Of a DNA stretch of 64,000 nucleotides, positions 52,085-60,439 are shown one piece after another. The stretch is from Rhodospirillaceae bacterium (GTDB taxonomy: Bacteria > Pseudomonadota > Alphaproteobacteria > CACIAM-22H2): the NCBI GenBank assembly GCA_022843945.1, contig JALHMR010000002.1, positions 136,073 through 200,072 on the forward strand. Direction: 5' to 3'. The position numbers were made by a program, and so were the translations under genes. Below the pieces are notes generated by a model. The model worked only from the letters and a program-made list of their open reading frames with translations. It was not told the origin of the DNA and did not search any database. Numbering within the stretch: the first letter of the stretch is position 1; every line of letters begins with the position of its first letter.

Positions 52085-52582
52085 ATGCGTATTTTTGCTT
52101 CACTTTGCGTTCTGGCGGCGGCCGGCCTCGCCGGCTGCACGGGCACCCAGGAAGTTGCCTCGTCCCCGCCGAGCGTCTCGTACAACCCGCCCACCGTCTC
52201 CTATCAGATCACCGGCGGCGATCTCACCTCGGCCAATGCCCAGGCGGCCTCGTACTGCCAGCGCTACAACGCACAGGCGCGGCTGCAGAACGCCACCAGC
52301 AGCCATGCCAATTATCAGTGCGTCGGCGGCACGGCCGTCGCACCGGCCGCTCCCGCCACCGTGGTCACGCCCGGCACGGTCGTCGTCCCGTCCCCGACTG
52401 TCGTCACTCCGGCGCGTCCGCTGGCCGCGATGCCGCCCGGCTCGCAGACCGTGGCCTATCCGGTCGTCGGCAACGATGTCGCCGCCTCTAATGCCAGTGC
52501 CGCGAACTATTGCCGGCAGTACGGCCGTGCCGCGCAGTTCAACGGCGTGACCGGCGGCCAGGCCTATTACACCTGCATGTGA
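52085..52582 (+). CDS. Lipoprotein with two copies of a cysteine-containing module
   Basis: A 165-residue lipoprotein. The signal MRIFASLCVLAAAGLAGC has a lipobox LAGC, and the ATG has GAGGAG 7 nt upstream. Two similar modules, separated by a Pro/Val/Thr-rich linker, read VSYQITGGDLTSANAQAASY with a final NYQCV, and VAYPVVGNDVAASNASAANY with a final YYTCM. Each has two Cys likely to form a disulfide. The role is unknown. It is convergent with the KTSC-domain gene, and the two share a hairpin. Confidence 0.8.
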   Translation: MRIFASLCVLAAAGLAGCTGTQEVASSPPSVSYNPPTVSYQITGGDLTSANAQAASYCQRYNAQARLQNATSSHANYQCVGGTAVAPAAPATVVTPGTVVVPSPTVVTPARPLAAMPPGSQTVAYPVVGNDVAASNASAANYCRQYGRAAQFNGVTGGQAYYTCM

Positions 52583-52589
52583 CGAAAGG

Positions 52590-52620
52590 GACCGCGCCGC
52601 TTCAAGCTAGCGGCGCGGTC
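52590..52620. terminator. Hairpin between convergent lipoprotein and KTSC genes
   Basis: A 12-bp perfect stem (52590-52601 with 52609-52620) and 7-nt loop sits between the two convergent genes. The KTSC stop codon falls in the loop and arm. There is no T-run on either side, so it may be a weak bidirectional terminator or mRNA end-protector. Confidence 0.45.
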
Positions 52621-52840
52621 GCCCGCCCGTATCCGGGCGGCGCCAGTAGGGATAGCGGTCGCGGATGCGGTCGTTGTAGTACGCGCCCTTCGAGGAGGCG
52701 GCCAAAAGAGCGCGGTACTCGTTCTCGGGAACGCCGAAATAGGAGTAGCGCCGGCCCTGCTTGAAACCGACCTCGAGGATGCGGGCCGGCTTCTGATACT
52801 CGACCCAGGCAATGACCGACGACGACCTGATGGCGGGCAT
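52607..52840 (-). CDS. KTSC-domain protein
   Basis: A 77-residue protein made almost entirely of one KTSC domain: PAIRSSSVIAWVEYQKPARI, then LEVGFKQGRRYSYFGVPENE, and a final ASSKGAYYNDRIRDRYPY. The domain is named for the C-terminal lysine tRNA synthetase-like segment, and its function is not established. The start is taken at ATG 52840; a GTG two codons earlier is possible. It lies 59 bp downstream of the LacI gene's stop, on the same strand. Confidence 0.82.
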   Translation of the reverse strand: MPAIRSSSVIAWVEYQKPARILEVGFKQGRRYSYFGVPENEYRALLAASSKGAYYNDRIRDRYPYWRRPDTGGRPRR

Positions 52841-52899
52841 GAACACCGTGGCGCAGATTAGGACGTAATAGCAACGTCCGGCTGGCGCTACGGTTCCGC

Positions 52900-53928
52900 T
52901 TAGCTTGCCGGGCGTCCCGTCGAGCCCCGCACCACCAGCGAGGGTTCCAGCCGCAGGTCGACGCGGCGGGCCTGCGGATCGGTGATCCGCTCTAGCAACA
53001 CCTTGGCCGCCTGCACGCCCATCTCGTAGTGCTGGATGCGCACCGTGGTCAGGGGCGGGTTCAGCTTGTCGACGAACGGCATGTCGTTGAACCCGGTGAT
53101 CGACATGTCGCGCGGGCAGGACAGCTCGCGTGAGACGAGGGCCTCGTAGCAGCCCAGCGCCAGCAGATCATTCGCCGCGACCACGGCGGTGAAACGCTTC
53201 TTGCCGTCGAGCAGGGTGAGCAGCGCCCGCTGGCCCTCGCGCTCGCTGTAGACGCCGGCGACGGCGATCAGTGCCGGATCCGCCTTGAGGCCGGCCGCTT
53301 TCATCGCAGCCAGAAAGCCGCGATGGCGCTCCAACCCGGTCGACAGATCCTGGGGGCCGGCGACATGGGCGATCCGCCGATGGCCGAGGCCGGTGAGGTG
53401 CGAAACGGTAAGGCCGATGCCGCGCACGTCGTCGTTCACCACGGAGGGCACGACGCTGTCCTTGCCGGTGGTGCGATTGATCAGCACCACCGGGACCTCC
53501 TCGGCGATGCAGCGATCGACGACGGCATCCTTGCGGCGCGCCGTGGCCAGGATCAGCCCATCGACCCGGCGCGCCAGCATGTGTTCGAGCACCACGGCGT
53601 CGCGATCGGGCGCACCATCCGTGTTGGCAATGATGGCGATGTAACCCACCGCGGCGAGCGTGTCCTCGATGCCGCGCAGGATCGGCGGGAAAACCGGGTT
53701 GGTGATGTCGGGGATGACCACGCCGACGGTGCTGGAGCGGCGGGTGCGCAGGCTGTGGGCCAGCGCGTTGCGGTGATAGCCGAGGCCGCGTGCCGCCTCG
53801 GTGACCTTCTTGGCGATCTCGGCCGTCACCATGTGTCGCGTGCCCGGATTCATCACCCGGGAGACGGTCGACGGATGCACGCCGACCGCCTTCGCCACGT
53901 CGTTGATCGTCGCCTTCGAGCGCGCCAT
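52900..53928 (-). CDS. LacI-family transcriptional regulator
   Basis: A 342-residue LacI-type repressor. The helix-turn-helix (ATINDVAKAVGVHPSTVSRV, residues 6-25) and hinge helix (NALAHSLRTRRSSTVGVVIP) are followed by the periplasmic-binding-like effector domain (ITNPVFPPILRGIEDTLAAVGY to DMSITGFNDMPFVD). It is divergent from the dehydrogenase and TTT operon. The 14-bp palindrome at 54032-54045, with a central CG as in LacI-family sites, and its copy at 45984-45997 are the likely operators. The effector could be an aromatic or carboxylic acid handled by those genes. Confidence 0.92.
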   Translation of the reverse strand: MARSKATINDVAKAVGVHPSTVSRVMNPGTRHMVTAEIAKKVTEAARGLGYHRNALAHSLRTRRSSTVGVVIPDITNPVFPPILRGIEDTLAAVGYIAIIANTDGAPDRDAVVLEHMLARRVDGLILATARRKDAVVDRCIAEEVPVVLINRTTGKDSVVPSVVNDDVRGIGLTVSHLTGLGHRRIAHVAGPQDLSTGLERHRGFLAAMKAAGLKADPALIAVAGVYSEREGQRALLTLLDGKKRFTAVVAANDLLALGCYEALVSRELSCPRDMSITGFNDMPFVDKLNPPLTTVRIQHYEMGVQAAKVLLERITDPQARRVDLRLEPSLVVRGSTGRPAS

Positions 53929-54031
53929 GGGCCGGTGATAGAGGAGGCTTATGGCCGAGGCAAGCAGCCGGCGCGGAGGCCGGCTTTTCGTTGCCTGGGG
54001 CGGTCAAATCCTCTACATCTGACGCAGGTTC

Positions 54032-54045
54032 TGCAAACGATTGCA
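54032..54045 (+). promoter_or_regulatory. LacI-type operator upstream of the dehydrogenase operon
   Basis: TGCAAACGATTGCA, flanked by C and G to make CTGCAA-ACGA-TTGCAG at 54031-54046. It lies 39 bp before the ATG at 54085 and about 100 bp from the divergent lacI-type start, so it could control both genes. Confidence 0.7.
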
Positions 54046-54084
54046 GGGTTTACCGTCAGACGTATCCGCAGGGGAGTTTCTTCG

Positions 54085-55023
54085 ATGGACGCATCCGTGA
54101 TCGCGACGCATACGCTGGGCTGGATCGGCACGGGCCGCATGGGCTTCCCGATGGCCGCCCGCCTGGCCAAGGCCGGCGGCAAGGTCGCCGCCTATAACCG
54201 CACGCGATCGAAGGCGGAACCCCTGTCGCAATACGGGGCCTCGACCGTGGCCACCCCCGCCGATCTCGCCGACCGCGACATCGTCTTCACCATGGTCTCG
54301 ACCTCCGACGACCTGCTGGAAGTGACCCTGGGCGCCAATGGCGTGCTGTCGCGAAAGGGCAAGGTGCCGAAGATCCTGGTCGATTCCTCGACCGTGTCCG
54401 AGGAGGCCTCCAAGGAGCTGCGCGCCGCCGCCGAGAAGGTGGGTACGCAGCTGCTGGCGGCCCCCGTCAGCGGCAACGGCAAGGTGGTCAAGGCCGGCAA
54501 GCTCAGTCTCGTGGTCTCAGGGCCCAAGGCGGCGTTCGAGACGGCGAAGCCCTATCTCGAGCTGCTGGGCACGGGCGTTAGCTATGTCGGCGAGGGCGAC
54601 GTCGCCCGCATCGTCAAGATCTGCCACAACGTGTTCCTGGGCGTGGTCATCCAGTCACTGTGCGAGATCACCGTGCTGGCCGAGAAGGCCGGCGTACCGC
54701 GCCACGCCTTCCTCGACTTCATCAACAAGAGCGTGATGGGCTCGACCTTCACCCGGTATAAGACGCCGGCCCTGGTGAACCTCGATTTCACCACCACCTT
54801 CACGCCCTATCTGCTGCGCAAGGACCTGGAGCTGGGCCTGTCCGCCGCCCGGGCGCACGAAATCCCCATGCCCCTGGCCACGACCACCCGCGACATCATC
54901 CAGAGCCTGATGGGGCACGGGTATCTCGACATCGACTTCGCGACCCTGCTATTGCTTCAGGCCAAGAATTCCGGCTTCGAAGTAAAGCCGGAGAACGTGC
55001 CGGTCAGCGACGGTCTGTCCTAA
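54085..55023 (+). CDS. NAD(P)-dependent beta-hydroxyacid dehydrogenase (HIBADH family)
   Basis: A 312-residue oxidoreductase. The Rossmann motif is GWIGTGRMGFPMAARLAKAG, substrate-binding DSSTVSEEASKEL and APVSGNGKVVKAGKL follow, and the catalytic Lys is in GEGDVARIVKICHNVFLG. The family oxidises 3-hydroxyisobutyrate, tartronate semialdehyde and similar acids. The usual substrate motif reads GGxxGA; here it is SGNGKVVK, a variant that could alter specificity. The ATG at 54085 has GGGGAG upstream. It heads the operon under the LacI-type palindrome. Confidence 0.9.
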   Translation: MDASVIATHTLGWIGTGRMGFPMAARLAKAGGKVAAYNRTRSKAEPLSQYGASTVATPADLADRDIVFTMVSTSDDLLEVTLGANGVLSRKGKVPKILVDSSTVSEEASKELRAAAEKVGTQLLAAPVSGNGKVVKAGKLSLVVSGPKAAFETAKPYLELLGTGVSYVGEGDVARIVKICHNVFLGVVIQSLCEITVLAEKAGVPRHAFLDFINKSVMGSTFTRYKTPALVNLDFTTTFTPYLLRKDLELGLSAARAHEIPMPLATTTRDIIQSLMGHGYLDIDFATLLLLQAKNSGFEVKPENVPVSDGLS

Positions 55024-55054
55024 CAGGGAACAGGCCGGGATCTGGGAGACCACC

Positions 55055-56026
55055 ATGGCGATCATGCAACGGGCGCTGGCGGGGGCTGCGGCGCTGCTTC
55101 TTTTCGCGGCAGCGGCGGAGGCCCAGACCTACCCCAGCCGGCCGATCAAGGTGATCGTGCCGTTCGTGCCGGGGACGGGGACCGACACGATGGGCCGCGC
55201 CCTGGTGGATGCGATCCAGCCGGCCATGGGCCAGCCGATGATCGTCGAGAACCGGGGCGGGGCGGGCGGCAGCATCGGCGCCAACGCCGTGGCCAAGGCC
55301 ACGCCCGACGGCTACACGCTGCTCGCCACCTCGGCCGGCCATGCCGCGAATCCGGCGATCTACAAGAGCCTGCCCTTCGACACGATCGAGGACTTCGTCG
55401 CGGTGGCGCCGCTGGCCTTCCAGCCGAACGTCCTGATCATCGCGCCTTCACGCGGCCTCAAGACGGTCCAGGAGCTGGTGGCCTACGGCAAGGCCAACCC
55501 GGGCAAGCTGACCTACGGCTCGGCCGGCATCGGCAGCGGCACGCATCTCAATGCCGAGAAGTTCCGCAACGCGGCCGGCGGCTACGACGCCGTGCACGTG
55601 CCCTATCGCGGCAGCACCGAGGCCTTCCCGGACATCATGACCGGCCGGACGGACTACTTCTTCTCGCCCATCTCGGCGGCGCTGCAGCTCATCCGCAGCA
55701 GCAACCTGCTGGCGCTGGCGGTGAGCTCGAAGGACCGCTCGCCCGTGCTGCCGGATGTGCCGACCACGGTCGAGGCCGGGGTGCCGAATTCGGAATTCGT
55801 ACTGTGGTACGGATTGCTCGCACCCAGGAACACGCCGAAGGAGATCGTCCAGCGTCTCTACACCGAGGTGAACAAGGCGCTGCAGTCGCCCGAGATGAGG
55901 GCGCGCCTCGCCGCCGTCGGCGCCACGCCGTGGGTGGCGACGTCGGAGCAGTTCCAGGCCCATATCAAGCAAGAGGTCGCCGACAACATCAAGCTGGCGG
56001 CTGCGGCGGGCATCAAGCCCGAGTAA
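55055..56026 (+). CDS. Tripartite tricarboxylate transporter (TTT/Bug) solute-binding protein 1
   Basis: A 323-residue periplasmic binding protein. The signal peptide ends at AEA-QTYP, and the mature start YPSRPIKVIVPFVPGTGTDT is the family hallmark, followed by VVENRGGAGG-type text (MIVENRGGAGGSIGANAVAK) and THLNAEKF. Bug proteins bind small carboxylates or aromatic acids. No TctA or TctB membrane genes are in the window. It is the first of three tandem paralogues in this operon. Confidence 0.93.
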   Translation: MAIMQRALAGAAALLLFAAAAEAQTYPSRPIKVIVPFVPGTGTDTMGRALVDAIQPAMGQPMIVENRGGAGGSIGANAVAKATPDGYTLLATSAGHAANPAIYKSLPFDTIEDFVAVAPLAFQPNVLIIAPSRGLKTVQELVAYGKANPGKLTYGSAGIGSGTHLNAEKFRNAAGGYDAVHVPYRGSTEAFPDIMTGRTDYFFSPISAALQLIRSSNLLALAVSSKDRSPVLPDVPTTVEAGVPNSEFVLWYGLLAPRNTPKEIVQRLYTEVNKALQSPEMRARLAAVGATPWVATSEQFQAHIKQEVADNIKLAAAAGIKPE

Positions 56027-56071
56027 CGGGCACTGAACTAACGACGACAAGACAGTAAAGGGAGGAAGACG

Positions 56072-57049
56072 ATGACCGTTAGCAAGAGCCTGATCGTGGC
56101 TGCGGCTGTGGCCATTCTGGGGTTTGCCGCGCCGGCGGACGCGCAGAGCTACCCGACACGTCCGGTAAAAATCGTCTCGCCATTTCCACCTGGCAGCGCC
56201 ATCGACATCATTTCCCGTGTTGTCGCCGACAAGCTGACGCAGGGCCTGGGCCAGCCGGTCGTGGTCGAGAACCGTCCCGGTGCGGGCGGCAACATAGGCG
56301 CGACCGTCGTCGCCCAGTCGACTCCTGACGGATACACGGTGCTGATCACCTCGTCGGCGATTGCCGCGGCGCCCGGCCTCTACAAGACCATGAACTACGA
56401 TCCGGTCACCGACTTCGCTGCCGTGACGCCGATCGGCGTGCTGCCGAACGTCCTGGTCGTCGCGCCGAACAACAGCAAGGGCATCAAGACCGTCGCCGAC
56501 CTGGTCGCCTATGCCAAGAAGAACCCGGGGAAGCTCACCTACGCCTCGGCCGGCACCGGCAGCGCCACGCATATGAGCGATGAGAAGTTCCGCGTCACCG
56601 CCGGCTTCGAGGCGGTGCATGTGGCCTACAAGGGCACGCCCGAGGCGATGACCGACATCATGGGCGGCAACGTCGACTACATGTTCACCACGATGGCCTC
56701 GGGCATCCCCCTGATCCTGGGCGACAAGCTCGTGGCGCTCTCGGTAGGGTCCGCGCAGCGCTCGCCGCTGCTGCCGAACGTGCCGACGACGGGCGAGGCG
56801 GGCGTGCGCGATGCCGACTACGCGCTCTGGGCCGGCATGTTCGTGCCCGCCAAGACCCCGCGCGAGGTCGTCACCCGGCTGCATTCGGAAGTCACCAAGG
56901 CTGTGCAGCAGCCCGATATGAAGGAGCGGCTTGCTAAGCTCGGTGCCGATCCGATGCTGGCGACGCCGGAGCAGTTTGCGACCCAGGTCAAGGACGAGAT
57001 AGCGTCCAACATCGAGCTCATCAAGAAGGCCGGCATTCAAGCCAACTAA
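56072..57049 (+). CDS. TTT/Bug solute-binding protein 2
   Basis: A 325-residue periplasmic binding protein with signal peptide (KSLIVAAAVAILGFAAPADA) and mature start QSYPTRPVKIVSPFPPGSAI. VVENRPGAGGNIGATVVAQS and THMSDEKFRVTAGFEAVHVA place it in the family. It lies 45 bp after paralogue 1 with its own GGGAGG ribosome site. Its ligand-loop residues differ from those of the neighbours (SAIDIISR versus TGTDTMGR and SSTDITAR), so different ligands are likely. Confidence 0.93.
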   Translation: MTVSKSLIVAAAVAILGFAAPADAQSYPTRPVKIVSPFPPGSAIDIISRVVADKLTQGLGQPVVVENRPGAGGNIGATVVAQSTPDGYTVLITSSAIAAAPGLYKTMNYDPVTDFAAVTPIGVLPNVLVVAPNNSKGIKTVADLVAYAKKNPGKLTYASAGTGSATHMSDEKFRVTAGFEAVHVAYKGTPEAMTDIMGGNVDYMFTTMASGIPLILGDKLVALSVGSAQRSPLLPNVPTTGEAGVRDADYALWAGMFVPAKTPREVVTRLHSEVTKAVQQPDMKERLAKLGADPMLATPEQFATQVKDEIASNIELIKKAGIQAN

Positions 57050-57097
57050 CCGGGCGCTCAATCCAACGACAGCCCATTTTCGACGGAGGATAACGTC

Positions 57098-58063
57098 ATG
57101 AAGCTTCTTACTACTCTCACCGCGGCCGTTGCGTTGGTCGTGATGACGGCGCCGGTTTCGGCGCAGAACTATCCCAATAAACCGGTGCGCCTTGTCGTGC
57201 CCTTCACGCCCGGCAGCTCGACCGACATCACGGCTCGAGCCGTCGCCGAGAAGTTGACGACCGCGTTAGGACAGCCGGTGGTTGTCGAGAACCGGCCCGG
57301 AGCCGGCGGCAAGATCGGCGGCGAGATCGTTGCCCGTGCCGCACCCGACGGTTACACGCTGCTGGTCAATTCGTCGGCGCATACCGCGAACCCGGCGCTC
57401 TACAAGGACATGCCGTTCAACACGGCGACCGACTTCGCGGGTATCACGCCGCTGGTCAACCTGTCGAACGTGCTGATCATTGCACCGTCGAAAAACATCA
57501 AGACGGTGCAGGAGCTCGTTGCCTACGCCAAATCGAAACCCGGCCAACTCAACTTCGCCTCGGCCGGCGTCGGCAGCGCCACCCACATGAACGCCGAAAA
57601 GTTCAGCGCCCGGGCCGGCATCACGCACGTGCATGTTCCGTACAAGGGCACGCCGGAAGCCATGACCGACGTCATGGAAGGCCGCGTCGACGTGTTCTTC
57701 GCCCCCGTGAACGCCGCCCTGGCTAACATCCAGGCTGGCAAATTCGTGACGCTGGCCGTGGGTTCGGGCACGCGTTCGCCGATCCTGCCCAACGTGCCGA
57801 CCACGGTCGAGGCCGGCGTGGCGGATTCCTCCTACAATTTCTGGGTCGGGATGCTGGCGCCGGCCAAGACGCCGCGCGACGTCGTCAACCGGCTGAATCA
57901 GGAGACCGTGAAGGCCCTGGAGTCGGCTGACCTGAAGGAGCGGATGCAGAAGCTGGGTGCCGCGACCTGGCCGATGAAGCCCGAGGAGTTCGACGCCTAC
58001 ATCAAGGCTGAGCTCACAAGCACGGCCGACATCGTCAAGGCGGCGAAGATCGAACTGAACTGA
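57098..58063 (+). CDS. TTT/Bug solute-binding protein 3
   Basis: A 321-residue periplasmic binding protein with signal peptide (LTTLTAAVALVVMTAPVSAQ) and mature start NYPNKPVRLVVPFTPGSSTD, then VVENRPGAGGKIGGEIVARA. It is the third tandem paralogue and is followed directly by a strong terminator. Codon use appears slightly less GC-biased than in the neighbours (for example aataaa for NK), which might reflect a separate origin. Confidence 0.93.
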   Translation: MKLLTTLTAAVALVVMTAPVSAQNYPNKPVRLVVPFTPGSSTDITARAVAEKLTTALGQPVVVENRPGAGGKIGGEIVARAAPDGYTLLVNSSAHTANPALYKDMPFNTATDFAGITPLVNLSNVLIIAPSKNIKTVQELVAYAKSKPGQLNFASAGVGSATHMNAEKFSARAGITHVHVPYKGTPEAMTDVMEGRVDVFFAPVNAALANIQAGKFVTLAVGSGTRSPILPNVPTTVEAGVADSSYNFWVGMLAPAKTPRDVVNRLNQETVKALESADLKERMQKLGAATWPMKPEEFDAYIKAELTSTADIVKAAKIELN

Positions 58064-58075
58064 CGCTTGTAAACG

Positions 58076-58103
58076 GCGGCCCGGGTTTTCCCGGGCCGCT
58101 TTT
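58076..58103 (+). terminator. Intrinsic terminator after the three TTT genes
   Basis: GCGGCCCGGG (58076-58085) pairs exactly with CCCGGGCCGC (58090-58099) around a TTTT loop and is followed by TTTT. It ends the dehydrogenase-TTT transcript, so the SMP-30 gene starting at 58134 needs its own promoter or read-through. Confidence 0.9.
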
Positions 58104-58133
58104 CATTTCCGCCGCAGGGTTCACGGCCACGCG

Positions 58134-59042
58134 ATGACCCACGAGATCCAGATCCTCACGCCGGAATTTGGCCTTTGCGTGATGGGCAACGCGCCGGTGG
58201 AGAAGCTCTACACCGGCACGCGCTGGTCGGAAGGCCCGGTCTATTTCCGGGACACCGATCAGCTGATCTGGAGCGACATTCCCAACAACCGCATGCTGCG
58301 CTGGACGCCGGACGGCAACGTCTCGGTCTTCCGCCAGCCCTCGAACTTCAGCAACGGCAACACCCGCGACCGCGAGGGCCGGCTGCTGACCTGCGAGCAC
58401 GGCACGCGGCGCCTGACCCGCACCGAGCTCGACGGCACCATCACCGTGCTGGCCGACAGCTATAAGGGCAAGCGGCTGAATTCGCCCAATGACGTCGTGG
58501 TAAAGTCCGACGGCACGATCTGGTTCACCGACCCGCCCTACGGAATCATTACAGACTACGAAGGCTACAAGGGGCCGCAGGAACAGGCGGGCTGCAACGT
58601 CTACCGCCTCGATCCGGCGTCGGGGACGCTCGATGTGGTGGCTGACGATTTCGGCAAGCCGAACGGCATTGCCTTCTCGCCGGATGAGAAACACCTCTAC
58701 GTCGCTGACACATCGGGCTCGCACGACCCCAAGGGCAACCGCCATATCCGCCGCTTCGACGTGGTGGACGGCAAGCAGCTGAGCGGGAGTCAGATATTCG
58801 CGGAGCTCAAGGAGGGCTTCTTCGACGGGTTCCGCCTCGACACCGACGGGCGGGTGTGGACCAGCGCCCATAAAGGCGTGAACTGCTACGCCCCGTCGGG
58901 TGCGCTCCTGGGCAAGATCATCATCGGCGAACTGGTGTCGAATGTCTGTTTCGGCGGGCCCCGACGCAACCGCCTGTTCATTACTGCCCTGTCGGGTCTC
59001 TTTTCGGTCTACCTCGCCGTCAACGGGGCGCTGCGCCCCTGA
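58134..59042 (+). CDS. SMP-30/gluconolactonase-family lactonase
   Basis: A 302-residue six-bladed propeller hydrolase. The metal site is indicated by RWSEGPVYFRDTDQLIWSDI (conserved Glu), LNSPNDVVVKSDGTIWFTDP (Asn and Asp) and VADTSGS (Asp). No signal peptide is seen. Family members open sugar or other lactones. Its place between a carboxylate-uptake operon and the protocatechuate operon suggests a lactone in aromatic or sugar-acid catabolism, by inference. Confidence 0.9.
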   Translation: MTHEIQILTPEFGLCVMGNAPVEKLYTGTRWSEGPVYFRDTDQLIWSDIPNNRMLRWTPDGNVSVFRQPSNFSNGNTRDREGRLLTCEHGTRRLTRTELDGTITVLADSYKGKRLNSPNDVVVKSDGTIWFTDPPYGIITDYEGYKGPQEQAGCNVYRLDPASGTLDVVADDFGKPNGIAFSPDEKHLYVADTSGSHDPKGNRHIRRFDVVDGKQLSGSQIFAELKEGFFDGFRLDTDGRVWTSAHKGVNCYAPSGALLGKIIIGELVSNVCFGGPRRNRLFITALSGLFSVYLAVNGALRP

Positions 59043-59124
59043 TTTTCGCTGGCGAATGCCGGCGCCGAGGCTATGATCCGGCTCAATAGAACGGTTTCAG
59101 ATTTGTCAGTAAGGAGTTGCTTGA

Positions 59125-59829
59125 ATGGTTGATGTCGTCGGTTATCGGCGCGAGATACCGGGTACCCAGCCGGCCCATCTCTTCCCCGACTACAAGTCGA
59201 CGGTGAAGCGGGCGCCGGGCAAGCCACTCATCCAGATTCCCCATACCCTGACCGAGGTGACCGGGCCGCTATTCGGGCACAACAAGCTTGGTCCCAACGA
59301 CGCCGACCTGACCAAGCAGTGCGCAGGAGCGCCGATCGGCGAGCGCATGATCCTGTCGGGGCGGGTGCTCGACGGGGATGGCAAGCCCGTGCCCAACACG
59401 CTCGTCGAGCTCTGGCAGTGCAATTCCGCTGGCAAGTACCATCATCCGGTCGATACGCATGATGCGCCGGTGGACCCGAACTTTACCGGCGCCGGCCGCG
59501 CCTTAACCAACGACAAGGGCGAGTACCGTTTCGTCACCATCCGGCCGGGTGAATACCCGTGGGGCAATCACTACAACGCCTGGCGTCCGGCCCACATCCA
59601 TCTCTCCCTCTTCGGACCCAGTTACCTGACCCGACTGGTGACGCAGATGTATTTCCCGGGCGACCCGCTGCTGCCGCTCGATCCGATCTTCAACTGCATC
59701 CCGGACGAAGCGGCGCGCAACCGCCTGATCTGCAATTTCGACATCGAGACAACCATCCCGCAGACGGCGCTGGGTTACAAATTCGACATCGTGCTGCGCG
59801 GCCGCGCGGCCACGCCGATGGTGGACTGA
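59125..59829 (+). CDS. pcaH: Protocatechuate 3,4-dioxygenase beta subunit
   Basis: A 234-residue intradiol dioxygenase subunit that cleaves protocatechuate to 3-carboxy-cis,cis-muconate. The non-heme Fe(III) ligands are visible: Tyr105 (SAGKYHHPVD), Tyr144 (PGEYPWGN), His157 and His159 (WRPAHIHLSL). The N-terminal dioxygenase_N-type segment precedes the beta sandwich. It has AAGGAG upstream of the ATG. It is the first gene of the pcaHGBDC run and pairs with PcaG 3 bp downstream. Confidence 0.95.
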   Translation: MVDVVGYRREIPGTQPAHLFPDYKSTVKRAPGKPLIQIPHTLTEVTGPLFGHNKLGPNDADLTKQCAGAPIGERMILSGRVLDGDGKPVPNTLVELWQCNSAGKYHHPVDTHDAPVDPNFTGAGRALTNDKGEYRFVTIRPGEYPWGNHYNAWRPAHIHLSLFGPSYLTRLVTQMYFPGDPLLPLDPIFNCIPDEAARNRLICNFDIETTIPQTALGYKFDIVLRGRAATPMVD

Positions 59830-59832
59830 TCC

Positions 59833-60399
59833 ATGACCAAGCTCGTTCCCACCGGCTCGCAGACCGTCGGGCCCTACCTCCATGTCGGTTTGACATGGCT
59901 GACCACCCAGGACATCGCCGGCACCGCCGGCGGGCGGCGGATCCGTGTCACCGGCAAGCTCGTCGATGGCGATGGCGCCGTTGTGCCGGATGCCATCGTC
60001 GAGGTCTGGCAGGCCAATCCGATGGGCAAATACGCCCATCCCGAGGACAAGCAGGACAAGCCGCTCGACGATGCCTTCAAAGGCTGGGGCCGCTGCCCGA
60101 CCGACAAGGACGGAATGTTCGAGTTCACCACCCTGAAACCCGGCCCGGTGCCGGGCCCGGGCAACTCGCTGCAGGCGCCGCATCTGGCCATCACCATCTT
60201 CATGCGCGGCCAACTCAAGCACCTTTACACGCGCATGTACTTCGCCGACGAAGCGGAGAATGCCAACGATCCGGTCCTCAATCTCGTGGAGGATAGGGCG
60301 CGGCGCGACACGCTGATCGCCAAGAAGGACGGCGAGGGGCGCTATCGCTGGGATATCGTGCTGCAAGGCAAGAACGAGACCGTTTTCCTCGATTGCTGA
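59833..60399 (+). CDS. pcaG: Protocatechuate 3,4-dioxygenase alpha subunit
   Basis: A 188-residue intradiol-fold subunit: TGSQTVGPYLHVGL at the start, IVEVWQANPMGKYAHPED, and PHLAITIFMRGQLKHLYTRM near the end. It lacks the full Fe ligand set, as alpha subunits do, and forms part of the active-site pocket with PcaH. It starts 3 bp after the pcaH stop. Confidence 0.95.
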   Translation: MTKLVPTGSQTVGPYLHVGLTWLTTQDIAGTAGGRRIRVTGKLVDGDGAVVPDAIVEVWQANPMGKYAHPEDKQDKPLDDAFKGWGRCPTDKDGMFEFTTLKPGPVPGPGNSLQAPHLAITIFMRGQLKHLYTRMYFADEAENANDPVLNLVEDRARRDTLIAKKDGEGRYRWDIVLQGKNETVFLDC

Positions 60400-60439
60400 G
60401 CAGCCGCGCCGTTGGCGGATACGGAGAGCGTCAGGACCC

